From Arthrobacter sp. PGP41 (lineage in GTDB: Bacteria > Actinomycetota > Actinomycetes > Actinomycetales > Micrococcaceae): a stretch of 64,000 nucleotides of DNA. Location of the stretch: positions 2,728,001 to 2,792,000 of the forward strand of contig NZ_CP026514.1 of the NCBI RefSeq assembly GCF_002953935.1. The letters are read 5' to 3'. Positions 17,551-28,992 of the stretch are shown piece by piece; position 1 is the first letter of the stretch, and each line of letters begins with the position of its first letter. The position numbers and the translations under genes are program-made. Under the pieces are notes generated by a model. It searched no databases, was not told the DNA's origin, and saw only the letters and a program-made list of their open reading frames with translations.

Positions 17551-18351
17551 CTAGGCTGAAGCTGTTGCCGCGGGCCCGTTCCATTCGTGCGGCAGTCCGG
17601 CAGCGCCCGATCCCGCCTCGGTGACGTCATCCACAATTTCGTTGAGCACCCGGGAGGCGTACTTCTCCCCCACCCACAGGTGCTTTGCGCCGTCCACGCC
17701 CACCACGCGGGCCTGCGGGACCAGGCTGAAGCGTTCGGCCGCCTCGGCAGGCTTGAGGAAGTCGTCATGCTCCGGCACCAGCACTGTGAGCGGCTTTCCT
17801 GATGCGGCCCACTGGAGCAGGTCCTTGTCCGTGGCGCGGTGCAGCGGGGGCGAGAGCAGGACGGCGCCCTCAATCAGGGACGCCACCGGCTCTACGGCTC
17901 CGTACATGAGTGCGAGTTCCGTGCCAAAGGACCATCCCACCAGCCAGCGGTTGGGCAGGCCCCGCTCGACGGCGAAGCGGACCGCGGCCTCCATGTCATG
18001 GCGTTCCCCGACGCCCTCGTCGAAGGCCCCGCTGCTGGTTCCGTGCGGGGAGGCGGTTCCGCGGGTATTGAACCGCAGCACGGCGACGCCCGCGAGCGCC
18101 GGCAGCCGGTAGGACGCCTTGCGGTAGACATGCGAGTCCATGAAACCGCCGTGCGTAGGAAGGGGATGCAGGGTGATCAACGTGGCATTCACGGGGCCGG
18201 ATTCCGGCAGCGCCAGCTCGGCCACCAGGGTGTGTCCGTCTTCCGTATCCAGCTTCACCAGCTCACGTTTGGCGGGCAGCACGGTTGAGGCACGGATGGG
18301 GGCCGGCCCTGCGGCCTGGTGGAATTCGTACGACGCCGGATCAAAAGTCAT
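17551..18351 (-). CDS. Alpha/beta hydrolase
   Basis: 266 residues from ATG at 18351. Core fold: [19 protein letters not shown] (oxyanion region), [18 protein letters not shown], the nucleophile elbow [11 protein letters not shown] with the catalytic Ser, [15 protein letters not shown] (acid Asp) and [15 protein letters not shown] (catalytic His). Resembles the dienelactone-hydrolase/short-chain acyl hydrolase group; substrate unknown. TAAGCT exactly 7 nt before this ATG supports both the start and a leaderless message; longer upstream reading lacks hydrolase features. Convergent with the AI-2E transporter gene, 32 nt between stops. Confidence 0.9.
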   Translation of the reverse strand: MTFDPASYEFHQAAGPAPIRASTVLPAKRELVKLDTEDGHTLVAELALPESGPVNATLITLHPLPTHGGFMDSHVYRKASYRLPALAGVAVLRFNTRGTASPHGTSSGAFDEGVGERHDMEAAVRFAVERGLPNRWLVGWSFGTELALMYGAVEPVASLIEGAVLLSPPLHRATDKDLLQWAASGKPLTVLVPEHDDFLKPAEAAERFSLVPQARVVGVDGAKHLWVGEKYASRVLNEIVDDVTEAGSGAAGLPHEWNGPAATASA

Positions 18352-18358
18352 GCCTGCC

Positions 18359-18364
18359 AGCTTA
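18359..18364 (-). promoter_or_regulatory. -10 element of the alpha/beta hydrolase gene (leaderless)
   Basis: Minus-strand TAAGCT with a 7-nt gap to the ATG at 18351. Confidence 0.55.
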
Positions 18365-18395
18365 GCGACAGGGGGCGCGACTTTGTCCGCTGCCG

Positions 18396-18752
18396 CTAGC
18401 GGTAGCGGTAACTGCGCGACATCCAGCAGTTGGTGTGCCAGTGCCGCCGCTCGGCCAGGCCGGCAGCGGCCCCGAACAGGTGGTCGTCTTTCCAGACCAC
18501 CAGATGGGCAACGCCGGGCAGCACCGCCGTGGAGCATTCCGGACATATGTAGGTCTTCTCGGCGTTCCGGGCGGTCATGGTGCGGACCATCCATTCGCCG
18601 TCGGGCGCACTCTCCCGCCGCGCGATGCCTGCACGTGCCCGTTCGAGGTCAAGCTCGGGGACGTCCTGGCCGCCCCTCTTTCCGGCGCCCGCTTTTCCGG
18701 ACCCGGAACCCTTTCCGGATACGGGACGGCGGGGACGGTTGGAGCGCGGCAT
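18396..18752 (-). CDS. Small Cys/His protein with zinc-ribbon-like core, unknown function
   Basis: 118 residues. A basic Gly/Ser/Lys-rich N-terminal tail (about 30 residues) is followed by a helical part and then [18 protein letters not shown] and [14 protein letters not shown] at the C-terminus. CPEC plus the HTNC pair could bind one zinc. Homologues of this kind are widespread in actinobacteria next to nucS and carry vague annotations; no role is established. CAGAAT (one mismatch to TANNNT) is 6 nt before the ATG. Divergent from nucS with 116 bp between starts. Confidence 0.8.
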   Translation of the reverse strand: MPRSNRPRRPVSGKGSGSGKAGAGKRGGQDVPELDLERARAGIARRESAPDGEWMVRTMTARNAEKTYICPECSTAVLPGVAHLVVWKDDHLFGAAAGLAERRHWHTNCWMSRSYRYR

Positions 18753-18855
18753 GCATCCATTCTGCCCCAGCGGCAGGTGGCTTGGCTCCCGATCCGGCCG
18801 GAGCCACCCGCCGCAGGGGGCCGAAGACCCGGCGGAGCCCGCACCGCGCAGACGG

Positions 18856-18861
18856 TAGTCT
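18856..18861 (+). promoter_or_regulatory. -10 element of nucS (leaderless)
   Basis: TAGTCT with a 7-nt gap to the nucS GTG. Confidence 0.6.
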
Positions 18862-18868
18862 GTACGGC

Positions 18869-19564
18869 GTGCGACTTGTCATAGCCCGATGCTCCGTTGA
18901 TTACGTTGGCCGGCTGAAAGCCCATCTCCCGCTGGCCACCAGGCTCCTGCTGGTGAAGGCCGACGGCTCCGTCCTGGTCCATTCCGACGGCGGTTCCTAC
19001 AAACCGCTCAACTGGATGAGCCCGCCGGCGACGCTCCGGGTGACCTCCCCCGAGGACGTGGACCTCGAGCTCGGGGTGGTGGAGCAGTGGACCGTCCAGT
19101 CGGCCAAGACCGACGACCGGCTCATCATCAACATCCACGAAAAGCTCGACGAGTCCTCGCACGACCTCGGCGTGGACCCCGGGCTCATCAAGGACGGCGT
19201 GGAAGCGGACCTGCAGCGCCTGCTGGCGGAACAGATTGAAACACTGGGAACCGGCTACTCCCTCATCCGCCGGGAATACTTCACGGCCATCGGCCCGGTG
19301 GACATCCTTGCACGCGACGCCGAGGGCGCCACTGTGGCCATTGAGCTGAAGCGCCGCGGTGACATAGACGGCGTGGAACAGTTGACGCGGTACTTGGAAC
19401 TGCTCAACCGCGACCCCCTTCTTGCCCCGGTCCGCGGGATCTTTGCGGCCCAGCAAATCAAGCCGCAGGCAAAGGTCCTCGCCAATGACCGCGGGATCGA
19501 CTGCGTGACCCTCGATTACGACGCCATGCGTGGCGTTGACGACAGCGAGTCACGGCTTTTCTGA
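18869..19564 (+). CDS. nucS: Endonuclease NucS (EndoMS), mismatch repair
   Basis: Mismatch-specific endonuclease that replaces MutS/MutL in many actinobacteria. 231 residues from GTG at 18869: an N-terminal DNA-binding/dimerisation half ([25 protein letters not shown]) and a C-terminal RecB-like nuclease with [22 protein letters not shown], carrying the catalytic Asp, Glu and Lys (D-ExK), and [15 protein letters not shown]. The C-terminal DSESRLF is the expected type of tail for beta-clamp contact. The start is fixed by the -10 element; sequence upstream has no NucS features. Confidence 0.95.
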   Translation: MRLVIARCSVDYVGRLKAHLPLATRLLLVKADGSVLVHSDGGSYKPLNWMSPPATLRVTSPEDVDLELGVVEQWTVQSAKTDDRLIINIHEKLDESSHDLGVDPGLIKDGVEADLQRLLAEQIETLGTGYSLIRREYFTAIGPVDILARDAEGATVAIELKRRGDIDGVEQLTRYLELLNRDPLLAPVRGIFAAQQIKPQAKVLANDRGIDCVTLDYDAMRGVDDSESRLF

Positions 19565-19864
19565 CGGTCGGCCACGGTGTTCAAACCCCGGTTGAATAAG
19601 CTCCTGACATGCGCATTAACCTGTTTTTTGCCGAAAATTTGTCCGTTTCGCCGTGCAAACCGTTGACCTGCGGGAACGGGCATGAAATTCTTGTCTCAGT
19701 CTTTGTGTAGGTGTTTTTCATGCTCGCAAGACATGTTGCGAGCGCGAAGCTCCTGCAACTCCGATTCCCTTTCCGGGACGGTAATTCAGGATTCTTCTCG
19801 CGGAGTGACCAAGGCCGGCACGAGGTGTGCCGATCTTAAAAAGTTCCATAATGAGGAGAAATAA
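19565..19864 (+). promoter_or_regulatory. cspA promoter and long 5' leader
   Basis: A 300-bp gene-free stretch. TTGACC (19663-19668) and AATTCT (19686-19691), 17 nt apart, are the best promoter match and would give a leader of roughly 165 nt, which fits the long structured leaders of cold-shock genes. The leader contains the hairpin at 19722-19743 and ends in a strong GAGGAG ribosome binding site 7-8 nt before the ATG. The first 95 bp after nucS are AT-richer than the surroundings, with no coding sign. Confidence 0.55.
19722..19743 (+). other. Hairpin in the cspA leader
   Basis: GCTCGCAA and TTGCGAGC form a perfect 8-bp stem with a 6-nt loop (GACATG). Candidate temperature-responsive or stabilising structure of the 5' leader. 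Confidence 0.7.
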
Positions 19865-20068
19865 ATGGCACAGGGAACCGTCAAGTGGTTCAACGCTGAA
19901 AAGGGCTTCGGCTTCATTACCCCGGATGACTCGGACGGGGACGTTTTTGTCCACTACTCCGAAATCCAGACCGGCGGCTTCAAGACCCTCGACGAGAACC
20001 AGCGGGTTCAGTTCGAAATCGGCCAGGGCGCCAAGGGTCCCCAGGCTACCGGCGTAACGCTGGTCTAG
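19865..20068 (+). CDS. cspA: Cold-shock protein, CspA family
   Basis: 67-residue single cold-shock domain that binds single-stranded nucleic acids as an RNA chaperone. [19 protein letters not shown] contains RNP1 (KGFGFI) and [10 protein letters not shown] contains RNP2 (VFVHY); the rest matches full family length. A GAGGAG ribosome binding site precedes the ATG. Expression is probably controlled through the long leader; two strong stem-loops follow the stop. Confidence 0.97.
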   Translation: MAQGTVKWFNAEKGFGFITPDDSDGDVFVHYSEIQTGGFKTLDENQRVQFEIGQGAKGPQATGVTLV

Positions 20069-20075
20069 TCCCGCA

Positions 20076-20099
20076 TGCCGGCCGCTGCTGCGGCCGGCA
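20076..20099 (+). terminator. Stem-loop just after cspA
   Basis: TGCCGGCCGC and GCGGCCGGCA form a perfect 10-bp stem with a TGCT loop, 7 nt after the cspA stop. No T-tract follows; likely assists termination or protects the mRNA 3' end. Confidence 0.6.
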
Positions 20100-20105
20100 G
20101 CGAAA

Positions 20106-20139
20106 CAATGGTCCCCGGCAAATATGCCGGGGACCATTG
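20106..20139. terminator. Bidirectional terminator between cspA and the MprF-like gene
   Basis: A perfect 15-bp stem (CAATGGTCCCCGGCA with its complement) and AATA loop, followed by TTATTA on the plus strand. It lies 15 nt from the stop of the convergent MprF-like gene and can serve both. Confidence 0.8.
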
Positions 20140-20154
20140 TTATTAGCTGGACAG

Positions 20155-22752
20155 CTATTTCACCAGTTTCCGTACCAGGCGGGCGCCCTGCGGCAGCGAA
20201 AGCCCGGGCAGGTAGGCGCGGGTCAGGGCGCGGCCAATGGCCGGCAGGTGCAGCGGGTCCTGGTAGTAGAGGTAGAGCGCGCGGTACTCGGGCTTGAACC
20301 TGGACTTGAATGCGGCCAGGGACCGGAAACCGTACACAGGCTCAAGGGCGTGCCCCACCAGGTCCAGGATGCGCACGAGGTTCTCCGGCTCCGCCTGGGC
20401 ACCGGACTCTTCGCCGGCCTCGTCAGCGGAACCATAAGCAGAGCTTCCTCCCTGGTCCCCGGGACGGCTTGCCAGCGGAGACCCGGACAGCGAGATGACC
20501 TCCACGGATCCGCGCAGCTCCAGCACGGCGGAGGCGATGAGGAACTCCATCACGCCGGGAAAGCCCTCGCTGCCGCGCCGCATTACGTCCAGCGTCCGGC
20601 TGACCAGCCGCCCGCCGTCGTAGACGGGAAGCCAACTGGTCACCCCGTGAACGGTCCCGCCCGCATCCACGGCAAGGCAGCACAGCACCTCGTCATCCTC
20701 GAGTTCATCCACGCCGCCCAGGGTGAAGCCCATCTCGGGCACGGATTTCCCGGCTGCCCATTCCTCGGAAACCTCGCTCAGCCTGGACCGGAGTGCCGCC
20801 GGCAGCGAGTGGTAGGGTCCCCACACGGCATGCACGCCCAGCTTCGCAGCCCGGTTAAGGGCTGTCCGGACGTTCTGCCACTCTTTACCCTTGAACTCGA
20901 GCTGGCGGATCGGCAGGCGGGTCTCCTGGGCAACGGCAACCCGGGAAAACCCACGCTCCTTCAGGGCAGGCCACACGGAGTCATCGCACGAGTAGAGCGC
21001 GGGAATCAGGGCATGCCCCCGGCAGTACGCCAGGAACCCTTCGGTCACGGACTGCTGGGCGTCGGAGGGCCCGAAAGCGCCGCCGAGCGTCAGCGCAACG
21101 CTGCCATGCTGCTGGAAGGCCACCGCACCCTTGCCGTCAGGACTGAACCAATAACTGTTGGGTTCCCACAGGGCCATCCAGGAGAGCGGGCCGCCGCCCT
21201 GGCGCAGCAATGCCCGCGCCCTCTCCCTGTCCTCCGCACCGGAATCGGTACCGTGGGCCTTGCCCAGGAGCACCCACCACACGGCTGCCAGCGCGATGAC
21301 CCAGAACACCGGTCCCGAATAGGCAAAGAGCATGGACTCCACGGTGTTGCGGTCAGCGAAAATGCGGTGGTAATACTGCGGGATGGGCACGGGGACATAT
21401 TGCCTGGCCAGCTCGGCCAGGAGACCCAGCACGCCGCCGTCGCGGGTAAGTCCTCCCGCCCAGAACCAGGCAACGGCGTAGGACCCCGCCAGGGCGAGCC
21501 AGGACCCGCCCACCACTGCGCCAAGCACCCGCCGGGCTGACGGTGCTGTCTGCACCCGGAACTGCCGCCGGTTCAGCCACAGAACGAGCGCCAGCAGCAG
21601 CGGCACCACAACCAGCGGAAGGACGTGGGCAAAAGCCGACCCCATCGGCCCCGACTGCGGTCCTGGCCCGCGCGCGGGCAACAGCGCGAACAGGGCGAGA
21701 TAGACGGCGGCCAGGGCTGTGACGGCAAGCTGGATGGCGAGGGCAATGTTCAGGGCCAGCCGCCGGCCGCGCCGCATGCCGTCAGCGCAAATCAGCAGCA
21801 GGACCACGGGAACCACTGCCAGCGCCAGGCCCAGCGGGCCCGCGAAACCGGCACGGCCGGCCTCAAGGCAGGATGCCTCCACGGTGCTGCCGCAGTTGAG
21901 CGCCAGCTGCCCCAGCGTCGGGATCGGGTTCAGCACCATGTCGCGGAGGAGCGCCAGGGGTCCTGTGGGTGCCCGCGCGATCCCCGTCAGGATGGGACCG
22001 ACGGCGAAGACTGCCACCGTGAGGGCCAGGAGGTTCCTCGTTTCACGCCCGGTTGACCGGTGCCGGTGCAGCTGGCCCTGGTCCCCTTGGATCCACCAAC
22101 CCGCAACCAGCCCCAGCAGTGCCCCCAGCAGGCCGAGGACGGTTTCAGCGTGTCCCACATAGAGGACCAGCAGGAGGGAAACCGAAAGGGCCGCGGTCCG
22201 CAGCCTGCGCTGCCACAGGACCGGGAGCCGGGCGCTGCCTGCAAGCCCTGCAGTGAGCAGCGGCGCATACGGACCGATCAGGATGTCGTCAGCCATCCTG
22301 TCCAGCCAGCCGTCCTCCGCGTAGCCGGCAAGCTGGGTTGCCAGCAGGAACAGCGTGACGGCGGCAAACTGTCCGCCCAGCAGGAGTGCGATGGAAGCAC
22401 GGGTGCCGAGTTTGCGTTCAGCGAGTCCCAGCAGCAGCACGATCATCAGCGACGCGGCCAGGTAGGCCAGCGGATTCGTGGCGAAGAACAGGCTGGTGAA
22501 CAGCGACCACCAGTTGCCGTCCCGGAGCCCCGGGCCGCTCACGCCCGCAAGCCAGAGCAGTCTTTCGGGCGGCCCGGCCGCGAAGCTCCCGGTTACTGCA
22601 CCTGCCGCCAGGAAGATGCCGAGCACGGCAAGCGTGAAGGGCATTGACTTCAGCGCCGCCGTGGCCTGCTGCACGGCGGGCCGGCCCACCGTGGACCAGG
22701 CAAGGGCGGCAGTGCGGACCTGCCTGTCGGCACTCACCGGACTATCCCCCAC
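20155..22752 (-). CDS. MprF/LysX-like lipid aminoacyltransferase with rhomboid-like membrane domain
   Basis: 865 residues. The N-terminal half (to about 240) has six or so membrane segments and GNWWSLFTSLFFATN, reminiscent of rhomboid-type folds; more membrane segments follow to about 520. The C-terminal 300 residues are the DUF2156 acyltransferase of MprF: EFKGKEWQNVRTALNRA, LDVMRRGSEGFPGVMEFLI, SLSGSPLA and YGFRSLAAFKSRFKPEYRALYL. Such enzymes transfer Lys or Ala from tRNA to phosphatidylglycerol (or diacylglycerol), lowering envelope negative charge. No lysyl-tRNA synthetase domain is fused. Its start overlaps the esterase gene by 19 nt. Confidence 0.85.
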   Translation of the reverse strand: MGDSPVSADRQVRTAALAWSTVGRPAVQQATAALKSMPFTLAVLGIFLAAGAVTGSFAAGPPERLLWLAGVSGPGLRDGNWWSLFTSLFFATNPLAYLAASLMIVLLLGLAERKLGTRASIALLLGGQFAAVTLFLLATQLAGYAEDGWLDRMADDILIGPYAPLLTAGLAGSARLPVLWQRRLRTAALSVSLLLVLYVGHAETVLGLLGALLGLVAGWWIQGDQGQLHRHRSTGRETRNLLALTVAVFAVGPILTGIARAPTGPLALLRDMVLNPIPTLGQLALNCGSTVEASCLEAGRAGFAGPLGLALAVVPVVLLLICADGMRRGRRLALNIALAIQLAVTALAAVYLALFALLPARGPGPQSGPMGSAFAHVLPLVVVPLLLALVLWLNRRQFRVQTAPSARRVLGAVVGGSWLALAGSYAVAWFWAGGLTRDGGVLGLLAELARQYVPVPIPQYYHRIFADRNTVESMLFAYSGPVFWVIALAAVWWVLLGKAHGTDSGAEDRERARALLRQGGGPLSWMALWEPNSYWFSPDGKGAVAFQQHGSVALTLGGAFGPSDAQQSVTEGFLAYCRGHALIPALYSCDDSVWPALKERGFSRVAVAQETRLPIRQLEFKGKEWQNVRTALNRAAKLGVHAVWGPYHSLPAALRSRLSEVSEEWAAGKSVPEMGFTLGGVDELEDDEVLCCLAVDAGGTVHGVTSWLPVYDGGRLVSRTLDVMRRGSEGFPGVMEFLIASAVLELRGSVEVISLSGSPLASRPGDQGGSSAYGSADEAGEESGAQAEPENLVRILDLVGHALEPVYGFRSLAAFKSRFKPEYRALYLYYQDPLHLPAIGRALTRAYLPGLSLPQGARLVRKLVK

Positions 22753-24059
22753 CGCTCGGCCAGGAAGTCCAGGGCGTCGGCAATGCGCTTCGAGGAGGTG
22801 TCCCAGGAGTGCCCGGTTTGCTCAACTTCGTGGGCGCGTACCGTGAAGCCGGCCTCCGTGGCTGCTGCAGCCAAGGTGCGGAGATAGGCAACGAATTCCG
22901 GGTCGTCCTTGCCGGCCGTCAGGTACATGCCGCTGCCTTCGAACCGCTGTTGCTTCATGATGGCCAGGGGTGTCTGCCGGTTGAAGGCATCGGGGTCCCC
23001 GGGAAAGGAAGCGTCAATGGTCTTTTGGCGTTCCTTCGCGATGGCCGGCTCTGCTTCGCCGGAGAACGACAGGACTGCGGGAAACAGGTCCGGATGCCTG
23101 GTTCCGAGCTGCAGTGCGCAGGTTCCGCCGAAGGAGAAACCGCCGGCCGCCCACCTGCGGTGGTTAGTGTCCACGGCGAGGGTGGACTTTATCCAGTTCG
23201 GCACGTCCTCGGAAAGATACGTATCGGCATGGGCTATCCGGCTGTCCATGCACATGGTGTTGGCGGACTGCGAGCCGTTGGCGTCGGGAACCACCACCAC
23301 GGGCGCCACTCCGCCATGCGAGGCGGCATAGGAGTCCAGATGGGACTGCAGGGCTCCGCCGGTCAGCCAGTCAGCGGGGCCCCCCGGCTGTCCGGCGATC
23401 AGGACCAGCACCGGCAGGGCTGGCCGGTTTTTGGCGAAATAGGCTGGCGGCAGGTAGATGTACGCGTCCCGGGCGTTCATCCCGGACTTTTCTCCGGGGA
23501 TAAAGGCCTTTCGCAGCTCGCCTTCGGCAGGGACGTCCCCTTGCGGCTCCCACCCGCGGAGGGCGGCGCCGTCGGACTGTCCCGGCTGCCGCATCAGCTC
23601 CTGCTCCAACGTGGGAATCCTGGCGAGTGCCGCGCCAAGGAGGTCGCTGACCGTCTTGTTGAGGCCAAAGTAGGCGTTGATCTGCACTGCCGAAAGTGCC
23701 GCCACCAAGAGGGCTGCCACGAGGCCCGCCGTACGCCGGCGCCACGTGTTTCGGGGAATCCTCAGGAGGACGAGGATCAGGGCGGCGACGCCTGGCACCA
23801 CCCACAGGAGGACGGCATCGGGAATGTTTTCCGGGAAGACCGAGAAGACGTTGATGAGGGCCCAGTGGATGGAAGCCACCAGGGCGAAAGCGGCAGCCGC
23901 GGCGGCGATGACTTTCAAGAGCCAGCTCCGCCTGGCGACGGCGGACGGGGGCAGCAGCAGGTAGGCGGCACCGGCCACCCCGAGGACGAGGGAAGCCCAA
24001 TATACCGGCCCGTCGATGAGCCGGATGTCGAAGAACCAGTCCACGTTGGCTAGCGCCAA
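22734..24059 (-). CDS. Membrane-anchored esterase (alpha/beta hydrolase), partner of the MprF-like enzyme
   Basis: 441 residues. About four membrane helices in the first 125 residues (YWASLVLGVAGAAYLLLPP, AAAAAFALVASIHWALI, AVLLWVVPGVAALILVLL and one more) are followed by an extracytoplasmic esterase domain of the putative-esterase/mycolyltransferase type: VLVLIAGQPGGPADWL, VVVVPDANGSQ, the nucleophile elbow GGFSFGGTCALQLG, and a His near EQTGHSWDTS. The start used is TTG at 24059, overlapping DUF2550 by 10 nt; a GTG at 24044 is an alternative. Pairing with an aminoacyl-lipid synthase suggests it hydrolyses or remodels aminoacyl lipids; this is inference. Confidence 0.85.
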   Translation of the reverse strand: MALANVDWFFDIRLIDGPVYWASLVLGVAGAAYLLLPPSAVARRSWLLKVIAAAAAAFALVASIHWALINVFSVFPENIPDAVLLWVVPGVAALILVLLRIPRNTWRRRTAGLVAALLVAALSAVQINAYFGLNKTVSDLLGAALARIPTLEQELMRQPGQSDGAALRGWEPQGDVPAEGELRKAFIPGEKSGMNARDAYIYLPPAYFAKNRPALPVLVLIAGQPGGPADWLTGGALQSHLDSYAASHGGVAPVVVVPDANGSQSANTMCMDSRIAHADTYLSEDVPNWIKSTLAVDTNHRRWAAGGFSFGGTCALQLGTRHPDLFPAVLSFSGEAEPAIAKERQKTIDASFPGDPDAFNRQTPLAIMKQQRFEGSGMYLTAGKDDPEFVAYLRTLAAAATEAGFTVRAHEVEQTGHSWDTSSKRIADALDFLAERWGIVR

Positions 24060-24478
24060 GTACCTACGCCGATGACCGGGCCGGCTTCCAGCCAGGAAGA
24101 AAGGCCCGTGTAGGCGTCGAAGTTCATGGCGAGGCGCATGTCCCGGCCCTCGTACCGCAGTTCAACAATGACGACGTCGGGCTGCACCTTGACGGCCTCG
24201 GCCTCCGTGGGCTTCCGCCGGCCGAGCAGTTCCAGGGAATGCCGCTTGAACTTGTGCTTGGGCCGCACGCTGAGGGAGAGCAGCCGGAACCATTCAAGGT
24301 CGTTGTCCTGATAACGACAAACCCCCATCTGCCAGCTGTTTCCAGCCATGCAAATGGAGGCGTCCACCGTGCCGAGGGCACGCCGCAGATTGAAGCGGCG
24401 TACCCCCGAAAGGCACAGTGCAAATATCAGCAATCCAAAAGCGACTGCCAAGGCGATGAACAGACCCGGTGCGTCCAT
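24050..24478 (-). CDS. DUF2550 family membrane protein
   Basis: 142 residues from ATG at 24478. One N-terminal membrane helix (DAPGLFIALAVAFGLLIFALCLSGV), then a cytoplasmic beta-rich domain: GTVDASICMAGNSWQMGVCRYQDNDLEWFRLLSLSVRPKH and DVVIVELRYEGRDMRLAMNFDAYTGLSSWLE. DUF2550 genes directly follow atpC in most actinobacteria, as here (10 nt downstream). Function unknown. A longer reading would run through the end of atpC. Confidence 0.88.
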   Translation of the reverse strand: MDAPGLFIALAVAFGLLIFALCLSGVRRFNLRRALGTVDASICMAGNSWQMGVCRYQDNDLEWFRLLSLSVRPKHKFKRHSLELLGRRKPTEAEAVKVQPDVVIVELRYEGRDMRLAMNFDAYTGLSSWLEAGPVIGVGTWR

Positions 24479-24488
24479 CAAGGTGATG

Positions 24489-24773
24489 CTAGCGGATCCC
24501 AGCGGTAGCCGAGCCGCCCAGATGGGCGTTGTCAGCAACAATGACCACACGGTTGTTGTCAACGGAGAAGAACCCGCCGTCGACCTCTACCGAAATGCGG
24601 TCTCCCGAAACCGGCTGGATGGCCAGTTCACCCTCGGCCAGGATCGCCAGCAGGGGCGAGTGGCCGGGCAGGATTCCGATTTCACCATCGCTGGTGCGGG
24701 CCTTGACCATCTTGGCCGCTCCGGACCACACAAAGTGGTCTGCTGCGACAATCTCAACCTCAAGCTCAGCCAT
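24489..24773 (-). CDS. atpC: ATP synthase F1 subunit epsilon (short form)
   Basis: 94 residues covering only the N-terminal beta-sandwich: LEVEIVAADHFVWSGAAKMV, TSDGEIGILPGHSPLLAIL, VDGGFFSVDNNRVVIVAD. The C-terminal helix-turn-helix (about 40 residues in Escherichia coli epsilon), which can insert into F1 and block ATP hydrolysis, is absent; the reading stops at HLGGSATAGIR. Short epsilons occur in this actinobacterial group. Follows atpD after 1 nt. Confidence 0.94.
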   Translation of the reverse strand: MAELEVEIVAADHFVWSGAAKMVKARTSDGEIGILPGHSPLLAILAEGELAIQPVSGDRISVEVDGGFFSVDNNRVVIVADNAHLGGSATAGIR

Positions 24774-24774
24774 A

Positions 24775-27203
<2,429 letters not shown>

Positions 27204-27275
27204 ACTTATCCTTTCCTAACATTCCTAAGACCGGATGCGCCGGACCCTTGGGCCCGGCACATCCGGCCAGCGGAA

Positions 27276-28913
27276 CTAGCGCTTCTGCTTGACGATTTTT
27301 TCCTGGTCGACTTCGCCCTCGGAGATGGCTTCATGCTCCTCGTGGCCGGCGCCTACCAAGTGGTTGTCGCCCTCGCCGAAGAAGCCCTTCTTGAAGTCCA
27401 CGATGGCGGACTTCAGGGCTGCCGCGGTGTCGTCGTCCAGCACGTTGGTCTGGGCCAGCGTGGTGAGGATCGAGGACTTGTGCGTCAGGTGCTCCAGGAA
27501 CTCGGATTCGAAGCGGCTGATGTCCTCAACCGGAACGTCGTCCAGGTAGCCGTTGGTGCCGGCCCAGATGGATACAACCTGGTTCTCCACCGGGAACGGC
27601 GAGTACTGGCCCTGCTTGAGCAGCTCCATCAGGCGGGCGCCGCGGGTCAGCTGCTGGCGGGATGCGGCGTCCAGGTCCGAGGCGAACATGGCGAAAGCCT
27701 GCATGTCGCGGTACTGGGCCAGGTCCAGCTTCAACGTACCGGAGACCTTCTTCATGGACTTCACCTGTGCGGCGCCGCCCACGCGGGACACCGACACACC
27801 AACGTCGACAGCAGGGCGCTGGTTGGCGTTGAAGAGGTCCGACTGGAGGAAGATCTGGCCGTCGGTGATGGAGATGACGTTGGTCGGGATGTAGGCGGAA
27901 ACGTCGTTCGCCTTGGTCTCGATCAGCGGCAGGCCCGTCATGGAGCCGGCACCCAGTTCGTCGGACAGCTTTGCACAACGCTCAAGCAGGCGGGAGTGCA
28001 AGTAGAAGACGTCGCCCGGGTAGGCTTCGCGTCCTGGCGGGCGGCGCAGCAGCAGCGACACGGCACGGTAGGCCTCGGCCTGCTTGGACAGGTCATCGAA
28101 CACGATGAGGACGTGCTTGCCGCCGTACATCCAGTGCTGGCCGATAGCGGAACCTGCATACGGCGCCAGGTACTTGAAGCCCGCGGGGTCGGAGGCAGGG
28201 GACGCCACGATGGTGGTGTACTCCAGCGCGCCGTTGTCCTCGAGGGTCTGGCGGATGGCGGCAATGGTTGACGCCTTCTGACCGATTGCCACGTAGATGC
28301 AGCGGACCTGCTTGGTCACATCGCCCGAAGCCCAGTTGGCCTTCTGGTTGATGATGGTGTCGATCGCGATTGCGGACTTGCCGGTCTGGCGGTCGCCAAT
28401 GATGAGCTGGCGCTGGCCGCGGCCGATCGGGATCATGGCGTCGATGGCCTTGAGCCCGGTCTGCATCGGTTCGTGCACCGACTTGCGCTGGGTTACGCCG
28501 GGAGCCTGGAGCTCCAGGGCGCGGGTGGTCTCGGCCTTGATCTCGCCGAGGTCGTCGATGGGCACGCCCAGCGGGTCGACAACGCGGCCAAGGAATGCGT
28601 CACCCACGGGAACGGACAGAACCTGTCCGGTGCGGTGCACTTCCTGGCCTTCTTCGACGCCGGTGAAGTCGCCGAGGATGATGACGCCGATTTCGCGTAC
28701 GTCAAGGTTCTGGGCCAGGCCCAGGGTGCCGTCCTCAAAGCGAAGCAGCTCGTTCGCCATGACCGAGGGAAGGCCCTCAACACGGGCGATGCCGTCACTA
28801 GCGGTGGTTACGCGGCCGACCTCTACGCGCTCTGCGTTTCCGGGTTCGTAGGACGCCGCGAACTCGTTCAGCGCAATACGGACGTCGTCGGCGTTGATGG
28901 TCAATTCGGCCAT
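27276..28913 (-). CDS. atpA: ATP synthase F1 subunit alpha
   Basis: 545 residues. P-loop [19 protein letters not shown], signature [17 protein letters not shown] and the conserved [23 protein letters not shown] sequence (reads [18 protein letters not shown]). C-terminal about 30 residues are a charged extension ([18 protein letters not shown]), as seen in other actinobacterial alpha subunits, where such tails limit ATP hydrolysis in mycobacteria; whether this one does is inference. Confidence 0.98.
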   Translation of the reverse strand: MAELTINADDVRIALNEFAASYEPGNAERVEVGRVTTASDGIARVEGLPSVMANELLRFEDGTLGLAQNLDVREIGVIILGDFTGVEEGQEVHRTGQVLSVPVGDAFLGRVVDPLGVPIDDLGEIKAETTRALELQAPGVTQRKSVHEPMQTGLKAIDAMIPIGRGQRQLIIGDRQTGKSAIAIDTIINQKANWASGDVTKQVRCIYVAIGQKASTIAAIRQTLEDNGALEYTTIVASPASDPAGFKYLAPYAGSAIGQHWMYGGKHVLIVFDDLSKQAEAYRAVSLLLRRPPGREAYPGDVFYLHSRLLERCAKLSDELGAGSMTGLPLIETKANDVSAYIPTNVISITDGQIFLQSDLFNANQRPAVDVGVSVSRVGGAAQVKSMKKVSGTLKLDLAQYRDMQAFAMFASDLDAASRQQLTRGARLMELLKQGQYSPFPVENQVVSIWAGTNGYLDDVPVEDISRFESEFLEHLTHKSSILTTLAQTNVLDDDTAAALKSAIVDFKKGFFGEGDNHLVGAGHEEHEAISEGEVDQEKIVKQKR

Positions 28914-28992
28914 CTGCAGTCCCTGCTCTCCTGTTTTGTGATCACCGTTGCCGGTGACCGGGGTTTCTATCAGTTAGGTTGTGCTTGTCCGG

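Noticed and set aside
19682-19864. 60-codon gene in the cspA leader
   Set aside because: No ribosome site, unlike protein composition, and covers the hairpin and the cspA Shine-Dalgarno region.
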